DNA from: Williamsia herbipolensis
GTDB lineage: Bacteria; Actinomycetota; Actinomycetes; Mycobacteriales; Mycobacteriaceae
DNA length: 64,000 bases
NCBI RefSeq assembly: GCF_000964005.1
Contig: NZ_JXYP01000016.1
Coordinates: 17,039-81,038, forward strand
Reading direction: 5' to 3'
In this document: positions 41,337 through 49,867 of the stretch, piece after piece
Numbering within the stretch: position 1 is the stretch's first letter
How the letters are laid out: each line of letters begins with the position of its first letter
Notes under the pieces: model-generated
Told to the model about the DNA's origin: nothing
The model's input: only the letters and a program-made list of their open reading frames with translations
Database searches by the model: none
Program-made: the position numbers and the translations under genes

Positions 41337-42329
41337 GTGCACCACTGGTTCACCCACGACATCCTCGACGCCGGGCGCCTCCCGCTGTTCCTGTTCTTCA
41401 TCGGGTTCATCGTCGGGTTCGCCTGCACCCGCGTCAGTGTCCGCCTCATCCGCGCCGAGAAGTCGTGGTGGTTCGGCAACGTCAGCACCGGCGCGACCCA
41501 CGTCCATCACATGGTCTTCGGGGTCGTGCTCTCCCTGGTATCGGGCGTGTCGATCGTCGCCGTCTCGGTCACGGGCTCACAGACCACGCTCTCGGTCCTC
41601 GCCTGCTTCTTCGGTATCGGTGCCGCCCTCGTCCTCGACGAGTTCGCGCTCATCTTCTACCTGCGTGACGTGTACTGGGCCGAGGAGGGACGTGCCTCGA
41701 TCGACGCGGTGTGGGCCGCGCTCGGCGCGACCGGCATGGTCCTGCTCGGGTTCCGACCCCTGGAGCTGTTCCAGCTGTCGGGACTGTCCCCCGACGACGG
41801 CTGGGCAGAGGTCGCCATCACCGTCGTCCTCGCCGCGGTGAGCCTGCTGCTCGCCGCCGTCGTGTTGGCCAAGGGCAAGATCTGGACCGGACTCATCGGC
41901 ATCTTCGCGTGGCCGCTGCTGCTGGTGGGCGCCCTGCGGCTCGCCCGCCCGGGGTCTCCGTGGGCGCGGTGGCGCTACACCCATCGACCACGCCGGATGG
42001 AGCGGGCGATGTCGCGCGAGCGCCGGCTGCGGCGGCCGCTGATCCGCGCGAAGATCTATCTGCAGGACCTCATGGCCGGACGGCCGGATGTCCCGCACGC
42101 CATCTCCGAGGCCGAGTCGGTGCTCGACGAGGTCGTGCACGCCGCCCCGCCGCCACCGGGCTCGGCGGTCACCCCGAGCGCCGGAACAGTCGGGGTCGCG
42201 TCGACGGCGTCGTCGATTTCCGCCCGGAGGGGGCGCTCTGGCACAATGGTCGGGTTGCCGTTCGAGGGAGACGCGGCTGCGTCGAGGTCGATGCAGTCCG
42301 TGCCACCGTCCGGCGAACCCCACGACTAG
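41337..42329 (+). CDS. Unknown six-span membrane protein
   Basis: I do not recognise the family. The product is 330 aa with about six membrane helices in residues 14-205 (for example LPLFLFFIGFIVGFA, LSVLACFFGIGAALVLDEFA, WAEVAITVVLAAVSLLLAA). A cytoplasm-like tail of about 125 residues follows. Conserved-looking polar motifs lie at helix ends: GATHVHHMVFG (His cluster), LDEFALIFYLRDVYW and GSPWARWRYTHRPRRMERA. It sits between trmD and rplS, where M. tuberculosis has lppW in the opposite direction. GTG start with TAGCCT upstream. The rplS promoter probably lies within its 3' end. Confidence 0.7.
   Translation: MHHWFTHDILDAGRLPLFLFFIGFIVGFACTRVSVRLIRAEKSWWFGNVSTGATHVHHMVFGVVLSLVSGVSIVAVSVTGSQTTLSVLACFFGIGAALVLDEFALIFYLRDVYWAEEGRASIDAVWAALGATGMVLLGFRPLELFQLSGLSPDDGWAEVAITVVLAAVSLLLAAVVLAKGKIWTGLIGIFAWPLLLVGALRLARPGSPWARWRYTHRPRRMERAMSRERRLRRPLIRAKIYLQDLMAGRPDVPHAISEAESVLDEVVHAAPPPPGSAVTPSAGTVGVASTASSISARRGRSGTMVGLPFEGDAAASRSMQSVPPSGEPHD
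42242..42247 (+). promoter_or_regulatory. Possible rplS -10 element inside the upstream gene
   Basis: CACAAT within GGCACAATGG resembles the elements before rpsP (CAGAAT), sepIVA and ftsY (CACAAT). It would give rplS a leader of about 165 nt. No convincing -35 is seen. Confidence 0.3.
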
Positions 42330-42420
42330 ATCACGAACCGGTCGAACCGTGTCGCCGTCCGCGGCGCCGGCCGCCAGGTTCCTCTGACTCAGTGACGATG
42401 ACCACCGATTGGATCCGCAG

Positions 42421-42762
42421 ATGAACACCCTGGACTTTCTCGACAAGCAGTCGATGCGCGACGACATCCCGGCCTTCCGGCCCGGCGACACCCTCGACGT
42501 GCACGTCAAGGTCATCGAGGGGTCCAAGGAGCGCGTCCAGGTCTTCAAGGGCGTCGTGATCCGCCGCCAGGGTGGCGGTCTCCAGGAGACCTTCACCGTG
42601 CGCAAGGTGTCGTTCGGCGTCGGTGTCGAGCGCACCTTCCCGATCCACAGCCCGAACATCGCGAAGGTCGACGTGATCACCCGCGGCGACGTGCGTCGCG
42701 CGAAGCTGTACTACCTGCGCGACCTGCGCGGCAAGGCCGCCAAGATCAAGGAAAAGCGCTGA
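42421..42762 (+). CDS. rplS: 50S ribosomal protein L19
   Basis: Large-subunit protein L19 at the 30S-50S interface, 113 aa. Family segments: [61 protein letters not shown] and [22 protein letters not shown]. The ATG 42421 fits the family start; a TTG four codons earlier is less likely. A hairpin follows the gene. Confidence 0.96.
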   Translation: MNTLDFLDKQSMRDDIPAFRPGDTLDVHVKVIEGSKERVQVFKGVVIRRQGGGLQETFTVRKVSFGVGVERTFPIHSPNIAKVDVITRGDVRRAKLYYLRDLRGKAAKIKEKR

Positions 42763-42782
42763 CGTTGGTCAGTGGGCCGGGT

Positions 42783-42800
42783 CCCGACCATGCGGTCGGG
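42783..42800 (+). terminator. Hairpin terminator after rplS
   Basis: CCCGACC-ATGC-GGTCGGG is a perfect 7-bp stem with a tetraloop, 21 nt after the rplS stop. Flanking GC pairs may extend it with bulges. It is directly followed by the lepB promoter element. Confidence 0.55.
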
Positions 42801-42822
42801 CCGGCTCCCTCGGCGCGTCCAC

Positions 42823-42828
42823 TAGGCT
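42823..42828 (+). promoter_or_regulatory. Leaderless -10 element of lepB
   Basis: TAGGCT lies 7 nt before the lepB GTG (42836). The same TAGGCTGA core with almost the same spacing precedes the DUF2469, dehydrogenase and siderophore-interacting genes. Confidence 0.5.
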
Positions 42829-42835
42829 GAGCGAC

Positions 42836-43702
42836 GTGCCCGACACCCCCCGCCAGGACAGCCCGCAGGACCGGTTCGACGACGCCAGTGCGACGGACGA
42901 CGCCGACTCGGACACCCACCGTCCCTGGCGAACTCGTGGCGACGGTGCCGGCGATGCCCCGCGTTCGGGCCGCAAACGGTCCGCGCTGCGCGAGACCGCG
43001 ATCATCATCGTCAGCGTCCTCGTCCTCACGTGGATCCTGCAGACCTTCATCGGTCGGCAGTACGTCATCCCGTCGGAGTCGATGGAGAACACGCTGCACG
43101 GGTGCACCGGATGCACCAACGACCGCATCGTGATCGACAAGCTCACCTATCGCTTCAGCGATCCCGCGCCCGGCGACGTCGTCGTGTTCAAGGCGCCGAC
43201 CCAGTCGTGGGACGAGGGCTGGACGTCGCCGCGATCGGACAACACGATCCTGCGCGGCGCCCAGGACGCCCTGTCGTGGTTCGGGTTCGCCCCGCCCGAC
43301 GAGAACGACCTCGTCAAGCGCGTCATCGCCGTCGGCGGCCAGACCGTCGCGTGCCGCAACGCCGACAAGGTCGGTGTCACCGTCAACGGCAAACCCCTCT
43401 CCGAGCCGTACGTCGACAAGGCGCTGCAGCAGCAGGACGCGACCGTCAACACCGGGCTCGTGGTCTCCGAGAGCGGAACCCTCAGCAGCTGTCTCGGACC
43501 CGATTTCGGGCCCGTCACCGTGCCCAAGGGCAACGTGTGGGTGATGGGCGACAACCGGGGCAACTCGGCCGACTCGCGTTATCACATCACCGATGAACTC
43601 AACGGCACCGTCCCGGTCTCCGACATCCGCGGCAAGGTGCGCTTCATCATCTATCCGTTCTCCCGGATCGGTGGTGTGGGCGCGCACAACCCGCAGACGT
43701 AG
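42836..43702 (+). CDS. lepB: Signal peptidase I
   Basis: Membrane serine protease that removes signal peptides from exported proteins, 288 aa. After an acidic cytoplasmic tail (1-45) comes one membrane helix (TAIIIVSVLVLTWILQTFI). The catalytic Ser is in VIPSESMENTL (about residue 80) and the Lys in DLVKRVIAVGG (about 160). The box-E motif is VMGDNRGNSADSR. GTG start with a leaderless -10 upstream. rnhB follows after 12 nt. Confidence 0.95.
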   Translation: MPDTPRQDSPQDRFDDASATDDADSDTHRPWRTRGDGAGDAPRSGRKRSALRETAIIIVSVLVLTWILQTFIGRQYVIPSESMENTLHGCTGCTNDRIVIDKLTYRFSDPAPGDVVVFKAPTQSWDEGWTSPRSDNTILRGAQDALSWFGFAPPDENDLVKRVIAVGGQTVACRNADKVGVTVNGKPLSEPYVDKALQQQDATVNTGLVVSESGTLSSCLGPDFGPVTVPKGNVWVMGDNRGNSADSRYHITDELNGTVPVSDIRGKVRFIIYPFSRIGGVGAHNPQT

Positions 43703-43714
43703 CGGGGGAGTGAC

Positions 43715-44377
43715 GTGAACCGGTGGCCACCGCGTGCGCCCGTCCGTCGGGCCGCGAGCCTTCGCACCTATGAATTCGCGCTCCACAACAGCGGTCTCGG
43801 CCCGGTGGCGGGTGTCGACGAGGCCGGTCGCGGCGCCTGCGCCGGTCCGCTGGTCGTCGCCGCATGCGTCCTCAAACCGACCCAGTTGGTCTCGCTCGCC
43901 GACCTCGACGACTCCAAACGCCTCACCCCGACGATGCGCGAGACGCTGTACCGGTCGATCACCCGCCACGCCGTCGCGAGCAGTGTGGTGATCGTCGACG
44001 CCGACGAGGTCGACCGCATCGGCATCCACGTCGCCAACATCGAGGGCATGCGTCGCGCGGTCGCCACACTCGACGTGACGCCCGGGTACGTGCTCTCCGA
44101 CGGTTTCGTGGTGCCGGGTCTCACCGTCCCGTCGTTGCCGGTCATCGGTGGCGACGGCGCCGCGGCGTGCATCGCCGCCGCCAGCATCCTCGCCAAGGTC
44201 ACCCGAGACCGCATCATGGTCGCGATGGAGGACGACCTCCCCGGATACGACTTCGCGGTGCACAAGGGCTACAGCACCGAGCTGCACATGTCGGCGCTCG
44301 ACCGGCTCGGACCGTCCCGCGAGCACCGGATGTCCTATCGCAACGTCCGCGAGCGCGTCCGCGTCACGCCGGCCTGA
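43715..44377 (+). CDS. rnhB: Ribonuclease HII
   Basis: Removes RNA from DNA-RNA hybrids and single ribonucleotides in DNA, 220 aa. The active-site acids are in [20 protein letters not shown] (Asp, Glu), followed by [24 protein letters not shown] and [18 protein letters not shown] precedes the GTG. The order lepB-rnhB-DUF2469 is conserved in actinobacteria. Confidence 0.95.
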   Translation: MNRWPPRAPVRRAASLRTYEFALHNSGLGPVAGVDEAGRGACAGPLVVAACVLKPTQLVSLADLDDSKRLTPTMRETLYRSITRHAVASSVVIVDADEVDRIGIHVANIEGMRRAVATLDVTPGYVLSDGFVVPGLTVPSLPVIGGDGAAACIAAASILAKVTRDRIMVAMEDDLPGYDFAVHKGYSTELHMSALDRLGPSREHRMSYRNVRERVRVTPA

Positions 44378-44387
44378 CATGGGTGAC

Positions 44388-44393
44388 TAGGCT
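44388..44393 (+). promoter_or_regulatory. Leaderless -10 element of the DUF2469 gene
   Basis: TAGGCT is followed by exactly 7 nt and then the ATG at 44401. No ribosome-binding site is present. Confidence 0.5.
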
Positions 44394-44400
44394 GACCTCC

Positions 44401-44724
44401 ATGAGTGCGGAGGATCTCGAGAAGTACGAGACCGAGATGGAACTCTCGCTGTACCGCGAGTACAAGGACGTGGTCGGGCAGTTCACCTACGTCGTGGAGA
44501 CCGAACGGCGGTTCTATCTCGCCAACGCGGTCGACCTGGTCCCGCGCAACGCCGACGGCGAGGTCTATTTCGAACTACGGATGTCCGATGCCTGGGTGTG
44601 GGACATGTACCGACCGGCGCGGTTCGTCAAGCAGGTACGCGTGATCACGTTCAAGGACGTCAACATCGAGGAGCTCGAGAAGTCGGAGCTGCGCCTTCCC
44701 GAGGACGGCGCGCTACCCGACTGA
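44401..44724 (+). CDS. DUF2469 family protein
   Basis: Actinobacteria-specific conserved protein of unknown function, 107 aa. Typical sequence: MSAEDLEKYETEMELSLYRE, then DVVGQFTYVVETERRFYLAN and FVKQVRVITFKDVNIEELEK. Its homologue Rv2901c has the same place after rnhB in M. tuberculosis. The last 12 nt overlap the convergent MFS gene. Confidence 0.9.
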   Translation: MSAEDLEKYETEMELSLYREYKDVVGQFTYVVETERRFYLANAVDLVPRNADGEVYFELRMSDAWVWDMYRPARFVKQVRVITFKDVNIEELEKSELRLPEDGALPD

Positions 44725-46422
44725 CGCCGGCGTCCCCACCGGAACGATCACCCGAGCTCGGGGGACGGCGAGGCTGATCGCCGCGACCGCCGCCGCGGTC
44801 GCGCAGATGATCCACATGATCTTCGAGAACGCCTCGAGGAAAGCCCTGGCCGCGGCCACCCGGGCCGCGGGACGCAACGCGGGCTGCGCCTCACGCACGA
44901 TCGCAGCCTGCGGACCGGCATCGGCATCCGAACCCTGCGCCGAACACCCCGGTGGGGACACCTCGGGGCGTGGTGACGACAACTGGCGCGACACACAGTC
45001 GCTGAACCGGCTCACGACGATCGGTTGCGCGACGGCCGGAACCGCGGTGTCGCCCAGACGCACCCGCAGATCGTCGGCCCCGGCCGACGCGCCCGCCGAC
45101 GACGCCGACCCCACCAGGGCGAAGAACACGATGCCGATGATCGCCAGGCCCACCGACCCGCCGATCTGCTGGACGGTCGGGATCGTCCCCGAAGCCGAAC
45201 CGACCGTGCGGGAGGTCGTGCCCGACAGGATCACGGCCTGCAGCGGAGCGACGAAGACGCCGGTGCCCAGGCCCCCGAGGACCAACGGCGCGATCAGCGA
45301 TGCGATGGCGATGTCGTGGCGCGCGGGATCGATCACGATCGCCATCCACGCCACCGACGCGGCGAAGACGACCATGCCGACCGTGAGTGTCCGTGGTCCG
45401 ATCCGCGTCACGACCAGGGGCGACAGAAGCGAACCGACCGCGGCGCCGAGCGCGAACGGCAACGTGATGAGTCCGGTGTGCAGCGGCGAGTAGCCGAGGC
45501 CGAACTGCGTGGTGATCGAGACGGTGAAGAAGAACGCGGTGAAGACGCTGAAGAACAACAACGAGAGCACCGCCCCGACCGCGAACGAGCGTTCGGCGAA
45601 CAGGTCGAGCCGCAGCAGGGGTGCACCGCCGCGGCGCAGGAGCGCGCGCTCGTGGAGGACGAAGGCGACGAGCACGGCGATCGAGATCGCCAGCATCGCC
45701 AGCAGCCACCCCGGCCATCCCTTCTCGCGACCGGTCGACAGCGGGTAGATCAAAAGGAACAGTCCGATGGTCGACAGGGCCACCCCGGCCGCGTCGAGGG
45801 ATTCACGCAGCGTCCCCACCACCGGCGGCATCGCCCGCGCGGCGATGACGCATGCGATGACACCGAACGGCAGGTTGACGAGAAAGATGGTGCGCCAACC
45901 GAGTCCGAAGGCATCGAGCCCCACGAGGGCGCCGCCGAGGACGGGACCGAGCATCGCCGCGACGCCCGCGGTCGCGCCGTAGACCCCGAACACCAGTCCG
46001 TGACGCGCCCTGGGGAAGATCGCGGAGATGATCGCGATGGTCTGCGCCGAGGCGAACGCCGCGCACGCGCCCTGCAGTCCACGCGCCGCGATCAGCTCGC
46101 CGGGGCCGGCGGCGGTCCCGCACAGCAGCGAGGCGATGGTGAACCCCGCCAGCGCGATGATGAAGACCCGCCGTCGCCCGAGTCGCTCGCCGATGCGCGA
46201 CGCGGTCATCAGGGTGCACGCGAACGCGAGCGTGTAGACCGTGAGGACGAGCAGTTGGTCGGCCGACGAGGCGCCGAGATCGGTCGTCAGGTCGGGCAAC
46301 GCGATGTTGACGATCGTCGTGTCGACCATCTGCATGAACACCGCGACCAGACATGCGGCGAACGCAGGCCACGCACGTCGGGAGGCCGTCGTCGCGCCCG
46401 TGTCGGTGGGGCTGGAAGTCAC
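44713..46422 (-). CDS. MFS transporter, DHA2 (EmrB/QacA) family
   Basis: Proton-coupled exporter with 14 predicted spans, 569 aa. Motifs: FMQMVDTTIVNIALPDL in helix 1 (DHA2 signature), ASRIGERLGRRRVFI (motif A) and the FGVYGATAGVAAMLGPVLGG motif-C region. A long periplasmic segment precedes the last helix near the C-terminus. The GTG start at 46422 overlaps the stop of the acyltransferase gene by 4 nt (GTGA), so the two are coupled. It may export the product of that enzyme; a drug-exporter role is also possible. Confidence 0.85.
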   Translation of the reverse strand: MTSSPTDTGATTASRRAWPAFAACLVAVFMQMVDTTIVNIALPDLTTDLGASSADQLLVLTVYTLAFACTLMTASRIGERLGRRRVFIIALAGFTIASLLCGTAAGPGELIAARGLQGACAAFASAQTIAIISAIFPRARHGLVFGVYGATAGVAAMLGPVLGGALVGLDAFGLGWRTIFLVNLPFGVIACVIAARAMPPVVGTLRESLDAAGVALSTIGLFLLIYPLSTGREKGWPGWLLAMLAISIAVLVAFVLHERALLRRGGAPLLRLDLFAERSFAVGAVLSLLFFSVFTAFFFTVSITTQFGLGYSPLHTGLITLPFALGAAVGSLLSPLVVTRIGPRTLTVGMVVFAASVAWMAIVIDPARHDIAIASLIAPLVLGGLGTGVFVAPLQAVILSGTTSRTVGSASGTIPTVQQIGGSVGLAIIGIVFFALVGSASSAGASAGADDLRVRLGDTAVPAVAQPIVVSRFSDCVSRQLSSPRPEVSPPGCSAQGSDADAGPQAAIVREAQPALRPAARVAAARAFLEAFSKIMWIICATAAAVAAISLAVPRARVIVPVGTPASVG

Positions 46423-47849
46423 CGGTTGGTCGACGCCGCCGCAGGGCTGTAGTCGCCCGTCGTGGCGATCGAGTGGAACACGCCCAACAGTCGGTCGATG
46501 TAGAGCTTGATCGAGTCCCGCGCCTGGTCGGAGTCGGGATAGAGGAGCGTCATCACCGTGTAGTCGGGGAAGCGGTTCACCCAGAGGTAGACCTCCTCGG
46601 AACTTCCGCGGTTGCCGAACACGCCGCCGTTGATGTGGTCGAACATCTGCGCACCGGGGAGCTTGCGCACGTCGATGTAGCTGACCATCGGCACCACCCA
46701 CCCCGGTGCGATGTCGATGTCGGAGTCGTCGTCGATGAGCTGCAACACACGGTGCAACGACACCTCCGACATCGTCTTGCCCGCCGCGAAGGACTCCTGC
46801 GCCGGACCGACGATCGAGGTGAACGTGGAGTCGGCGTGGACGTCGACCACGACCGGGATGAGGTTGGTGAACCAACCGACGGAGGTGAACTCGCTCGCCG
46901 TCGACCGGGTGTTCTTCGGCGTCATCCCCAGGTAGCGCTCGGTCCCGGTGAACTCGTGGGCGACGAGAGCGGCGGCCGCCATGACACCGGCGGCGACGCC
47001 GGAACCGTGGGCGCGGCAGACGTCCTCGAGTCGTTGTCCAGATGCGTCATCGTCGTAGACGCGCACCGTCGTGATGGCGCTGCGGGTGTAGTCGGCGCCG
47101 CCGGCGCCGAGGTCGAGCGGGAAGGTGGGCAGGCGGCCGCCGTTGTCGGCGAGCAGGGACAGCCACCGCGCGATCTGCGGCGACTCGGCGGTGAGCACCG
47201 CGGTGCCCTCCCGTTCGCGGCGGCAGTAGTCGATATAGCTGCCCGCCGGTGCGGGTGGGTTCGAACCGCCACCGAGCTCGTTGCCGTACAGGGCGATCAG
47301 GTCGACGCACGCCAGTGCCTGCGAGACGCCGTCGGAGTTGAGGTGATCGACCGCGAAGTAGATCGTGAACCCGGACTCGCGCTCGATGGTGCCGAAGGTG
47401 AAGCAGTCCCAGTGGAACGGTCCCGGCGTCTCGTCCTGCACGTGGGTGCGGATCTCCGACGCGTGCTCGCGGTGGCCGTGTGTCGTCGGCGCGAACTCGA
47501 CACCGTCGGGGTCGATGACGTGACGGACGATGGAGTCGTCCTCGGCGCCGTGGGAGAACCAGCTCAAGAAGGTGTCGTGCCGTCGGATGAACTCGTTGAC
47601 CGTCGCGGTCATGGCCTCGCGATCGAGGGTGCCCTCGAGGTCGAAGGAGATGAGGCACAGGCGCGAGAACCGGAAGCCGGTACTGCTGTTGCGCGCGGCT
47701 GCGCGCAGGTACTCCTCCTGCTGGTGCGAGGCCGGCACCGGGTGGGCGGGGGCGGACGCGGCGCGGGCCACCGAGGCGGGGGTCGCGGTCCAGCTGGTGA
47801 GAGTTCCACCGCGGGGCTCCCACTCGTCGATCAGGCCGAAATTGATCAT
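46419..47849 (-). CDS. Condensation-domain acyltransferase, PapA-like
   Basis: Stand-alone condensation-domain protein of 476 aa, like the polyketide-associated acyltransferases (PapA) that esterify trehalose or phthiocerol lipids in mycobacteria. The active site reads VDHLNSDGVS with His169 and Asp173 (H-x3-D-G). Later motifs include NTRSTASEFTSVGWFTNLIPV (the NRPS-C latch region). The start MINFGLIDEWEPRGG...LTSW resembles PapA N-termini. ATG 47849 is supported by the ATGA overlap with a 25-codon upstream ORF; the frame is open further upstream but without family features. The acyl donor and acceptor are unknown. Confidence 0.8.
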   Translation of the reverse strand: MINFGLIDEWEPRGGTLTSWTATPASVARAASAPAHPVPASHQQEEYLRAAARNSSTGFRFSRLCLISFDLEGTLDREAMTATVNEFIRRHDTFLSWFSHGAEDDSIVRHVIDPDGVEFAPTTHGHREHASEIRTHVQDETPGPFHWDCFTFGTIERESGFTIYFAVDHLNSDGVSQALACVDLIALYGNELGGGSNPPAPAGSYIDYCRREREGTAVLTAESPQIARWLSLLADNGGRLPTFPLDLGAGGADYTRSAITTVRVYDDDASGQRLEDVCRAHGSGVAAGVMAAAALVAHEFTGTERYLGMTPKNTRSTASEFTSVGWFTNLIPVVVDVHADSTFTSIVGPAQESFAAGKTMSEVSLHRVLQLIDDDSDIDIAPGWVVPMVSYIDVRKLPGAQMFDHINGGVFGNRGSSEEVYLWVNRFPDYTVMTLLYPDSDQARDSIKLYIDRLLGVFHSIATTGDYSPAAASTNR

Positions 47850-47923
47850 GCCGTCGCACCCGTCGTCGAGCGGAGTCCTGCCTGCGCAGGTGATGATCCG
47901 GGCATGAGATTTCCCTTCAGCAT
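47846..47923 (-). CDS. 25-codon upstream ORF of the acyltransferase gene
   Basis: ATG 47923 follows GGGGA (47931-47935, 7-nt spacing) and opens a 25-codon frame: MLKGNLMPGSSPAQAGLRST, then TGATA. Its TGA overlaps the acyltransferase ATG (ATGA), whereas the large gene has no good ribosome site of its own. This suggests translational coupling or a leader peptide. The peptide has no recognisable domain. Confidence 0.5.
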   Translation of the reverse strand: MLKGNLMPGSSPAQAGLRSTTGATA

Positions 47924-48263
47924 GTGATGTTCCCCGATGAAGTCGGCGGTCACGGGGCCGGTCGGCCGCAATGACGTGGGGCTTCGAACCGGCTGAGGAC
48001 GGTTGGGCATCATCGCCTGCGGGTGTCGACGCCGTCGGAGTCGCGTTCGAATGGTCGGAAGGTACCGTCGGATGTGTGGTCGAGGCAACGATGATCCGGA
48101 AATCGGACATCGCACTTGTGACGTATTCCAAGCGGCCCTCAATGTGCCTGTCTGACTGAATAGTTCGAGATATCAAATCATGGTGCGGGGGCGCTCCTGG
48201 GATACCGTCGCCGCAGCGTCCGCCGGGTGGTGGCCGTCGGGGAGTGCGTGAGCAGGGGGAGTG
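47924..48263. other. Divergent intergenic region, acyltransferase/mycolyltransferase
   Basis: About 340 nt with no convincing gene. It is AT-richer than its surroundings near 48120-48180 (for example AATAGTTCGAGATATCAAAT), which is where promoters for both divergent units are expected. I see no clear palindromic operator. Confidence 0.4.
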
Positions 48264-49334
48264 ATGGCGAGGGTGACCGACCGGCGCGTGTCGACACACG
48301 ACGGAGTCCGCAGACGCACGGTGTCGTCGCTGGTGAGCGGTGTCGTCGTGGCGCTGCTCGTGGGGCTGGGCGCCACCGTCGTCCCGTCCGCGACCGCGGC
48401 ACCGACCTCGGCGACCCCCTCTGCGACGACCTCGGCGACGGTGGTCGGCAGTTCCACGGGACCCCATGGTGTCCGGTATCTCCGGGTCCGTTCGGCCGCG
48501 ATGCGGGCCGACATGCAGGTACGTGTACTGCCGGCCCGCGATCCTGCTGCGCCGCACCCGACGCTCTACCTGCTGAACGGAGCCCAGGGCGGCTTCAACG
48601 ACAGCAGCTGGTTCGACCAGACCGACATCGTCGACTTCTTCGCCGACAAGAACGTCACCGTGGTCGTCCCCATGGGCGGTACCGCCAGCTACTTCGCCGA
48701 CTGGATCCGTGACGACCCGGTGCTCGGACACCAGAAGTGGGCCACCTACCTCACCCGCGAGCTGCCGCCCCTCATGGACTCGACGTTCGGGGGCAACGGC
48801 CGCAACGCGCTCGCCGGCATCTCCATGGCCGGTACCTCCGTGCTGCAACTCGCCGAGCAGAACCCCGGTCTCTATCGGGCGGTCGGTGCCTACAGCGGCT
48901 GCGCGATGACCGCCGACCCGATGGGTCAGGCCTACGTCCGTCTCACCGTCGCCCGTGGCGGTGGCAACGCCGACAACCTCTGGGGCGTGGCGAGCGATCC
49001 GCGCTGGCGGGAGAACGACCCGTACATCAACGCCGAACGACTGCGCGGCACATCGCTGTTCATCTCTGCGAGCACCGGACAGCCCGGACAGTACGACACC
49101 ATCTCCGGGCCGGGGATCGACGGCAACATCGGCGAACTCGTCTCCCGGATCGGCGTCGGCGCAGTGATCGAGACCGCCGTCCGGCGTTGCACCGTCGCGC
49201 TGAGATCGCGACTGACCTCCCTCGACATCCCCGCGACGTTCCGTCTCCCGCCCGCCGGGACCCACAGCTGGCCGTATTGGCAGGACAGCCTGCACGCCTC
49301 CTGGCCCCAGTTCGCCCGCGCGCTGGACGACTGA
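48264..49334 (+). CDS. Secreted mycolyltransferase-like esterase (antigen 85 family)
   Basis: Alpha/beta-hydrolase of the antigen-85/trehalose mycolyltransferase family, 356 aa. It moves or hydrolyses acyl chains on trehalose-type glycolipids outside the cell membrane. A signal peptide spans about 1-45 (SLVSGVVVALLVGLGATVV...ATAAP). The nucleophile Ser is in GISMAGTS (about residue 188), and the catalytic His in GTHSWPYWQDSL near 333. The Ag85-type segment YLLNGAQGGFNDSSWF is also present. AGGGGGA at 48254-48260 precedes ATG 48264; GTG 48273 is an alternative. Divergent from the acyltransferase/MFS pair. Confidence 0.85.
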   Translation: MARVTDRRVSTHDGVRRRTVSSLVSGVVVALLVGLGATVVPSATAAPTSATPSATTSATVVGSSTGPHGVRYLRVRSAAMRADMQVRVLPARDPAAPHPTLYLLNGAQGGFNDSSWFDQTDIVDFFADKNVTVVVPMGGTASYFADWIRDDPVLGHQKWATYLTRELPPLMDSTFGGNGRNALAGISMAGTSVLQLAEQNPGLYRAVGAYSGCAMTADPMGQAYVRLTVARGGGNADNLWGVASDPRWRENDPYINAERLRGTSLFISASTGQPGQYDTISGPGIDGNIGELVSRIGVGAVIETAVRRCTVALRSRLTSLDIPATFRLPPAGTHSWPYWQDSLHASWPQFARALDD

Positions 49335-49458
49335 CGGCGCGACGCCCGGGCCGTCGAGATGGTCGGGGTTGTGCACAAGAAGCTGGTGGTGCACAGAACG
49401 GCGGTGATCGGGCGTCGTGGCGACCGGGGCGGTCGGGTGCGGCGGTCATGGTTGCCCC

Positions 49459-49851
49459 GTGGCAACGCAGAGCAGACAACCGAACCGACGGCAGCTGATC
49501 GGTCGGCGGGGTGAGGACGCTGCGGTCGAGTACCTGACCGTGGCGGGATGGTCGGTACTCGACCGCAATTGGCGGTGCCGTCACGGCGAGATCGATGTGG
49601 TGGCCGTCGATCCGACCGATGTCGACGGCGAATCGCTGGTGATCGTCGAGGTCAAGACGCGCACCGGTTCGATGTTCGGGGACCCGGCTGCGGCGGTGAC
49701 CGCGGAGAAGTATCGACGGTTGCGACGGCTGGCCGGTCTGTGGCTCGCCGAGTCCGAGAAACACTGGCCGATCATCCGGTTCGACGTCGTCGCGGTGCAC
49801 ATCGATGTCGCCGGGGTGTGCACCGTGTCGCATCTGCGCGGTGTCTTCTGA
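49459..49851 (+). CDS. YraN family (UPF0102) nuclease-like protein
   Basis: Predicted Holliday-junction-resolvase-like protein of 130 aa. The fold motifs are GRRGEDAAVEYL and GEIDVVAVD...LVIVEVKTRTG (Asp, Glu, Lys of a PD-(D/E)xK site). The start at GTG 49459 gives the usual N-terminus (MATQSRQPNRRQLIGRRGED); an upstream GTG at 49417 is possible. It precedes yifB and dprA, a conserved trio, which suggests a link to DNA uptake or recombination. Confidence 0.85.
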   Translation: MATQSRQPNRRQLIGRRGEDAAVEYLTVAGWSVLDRNWRCRHGEIDVVAVDPTDVDGESLVIVEVKTRTGSMFGDPAAAVTAEKYRRLRRLAGLWLAESEKHWPIIRFDVVAVHIDVAGVCTVSHLRGVF

Positions 49852-49867
49852 TGGCGCGGGGGTTCTG

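Noticed and set aside
47850..49394. N-terminal extension of the acyltransferase reading frame (up to 515 extra codons)
   Set aside because: It would lie antisense to the mycolyltransferase gene and shows no family sequence. The PapA-like start, the overlap with the 25-codon ORF and the intergenic promoter region favour ATG 47849.
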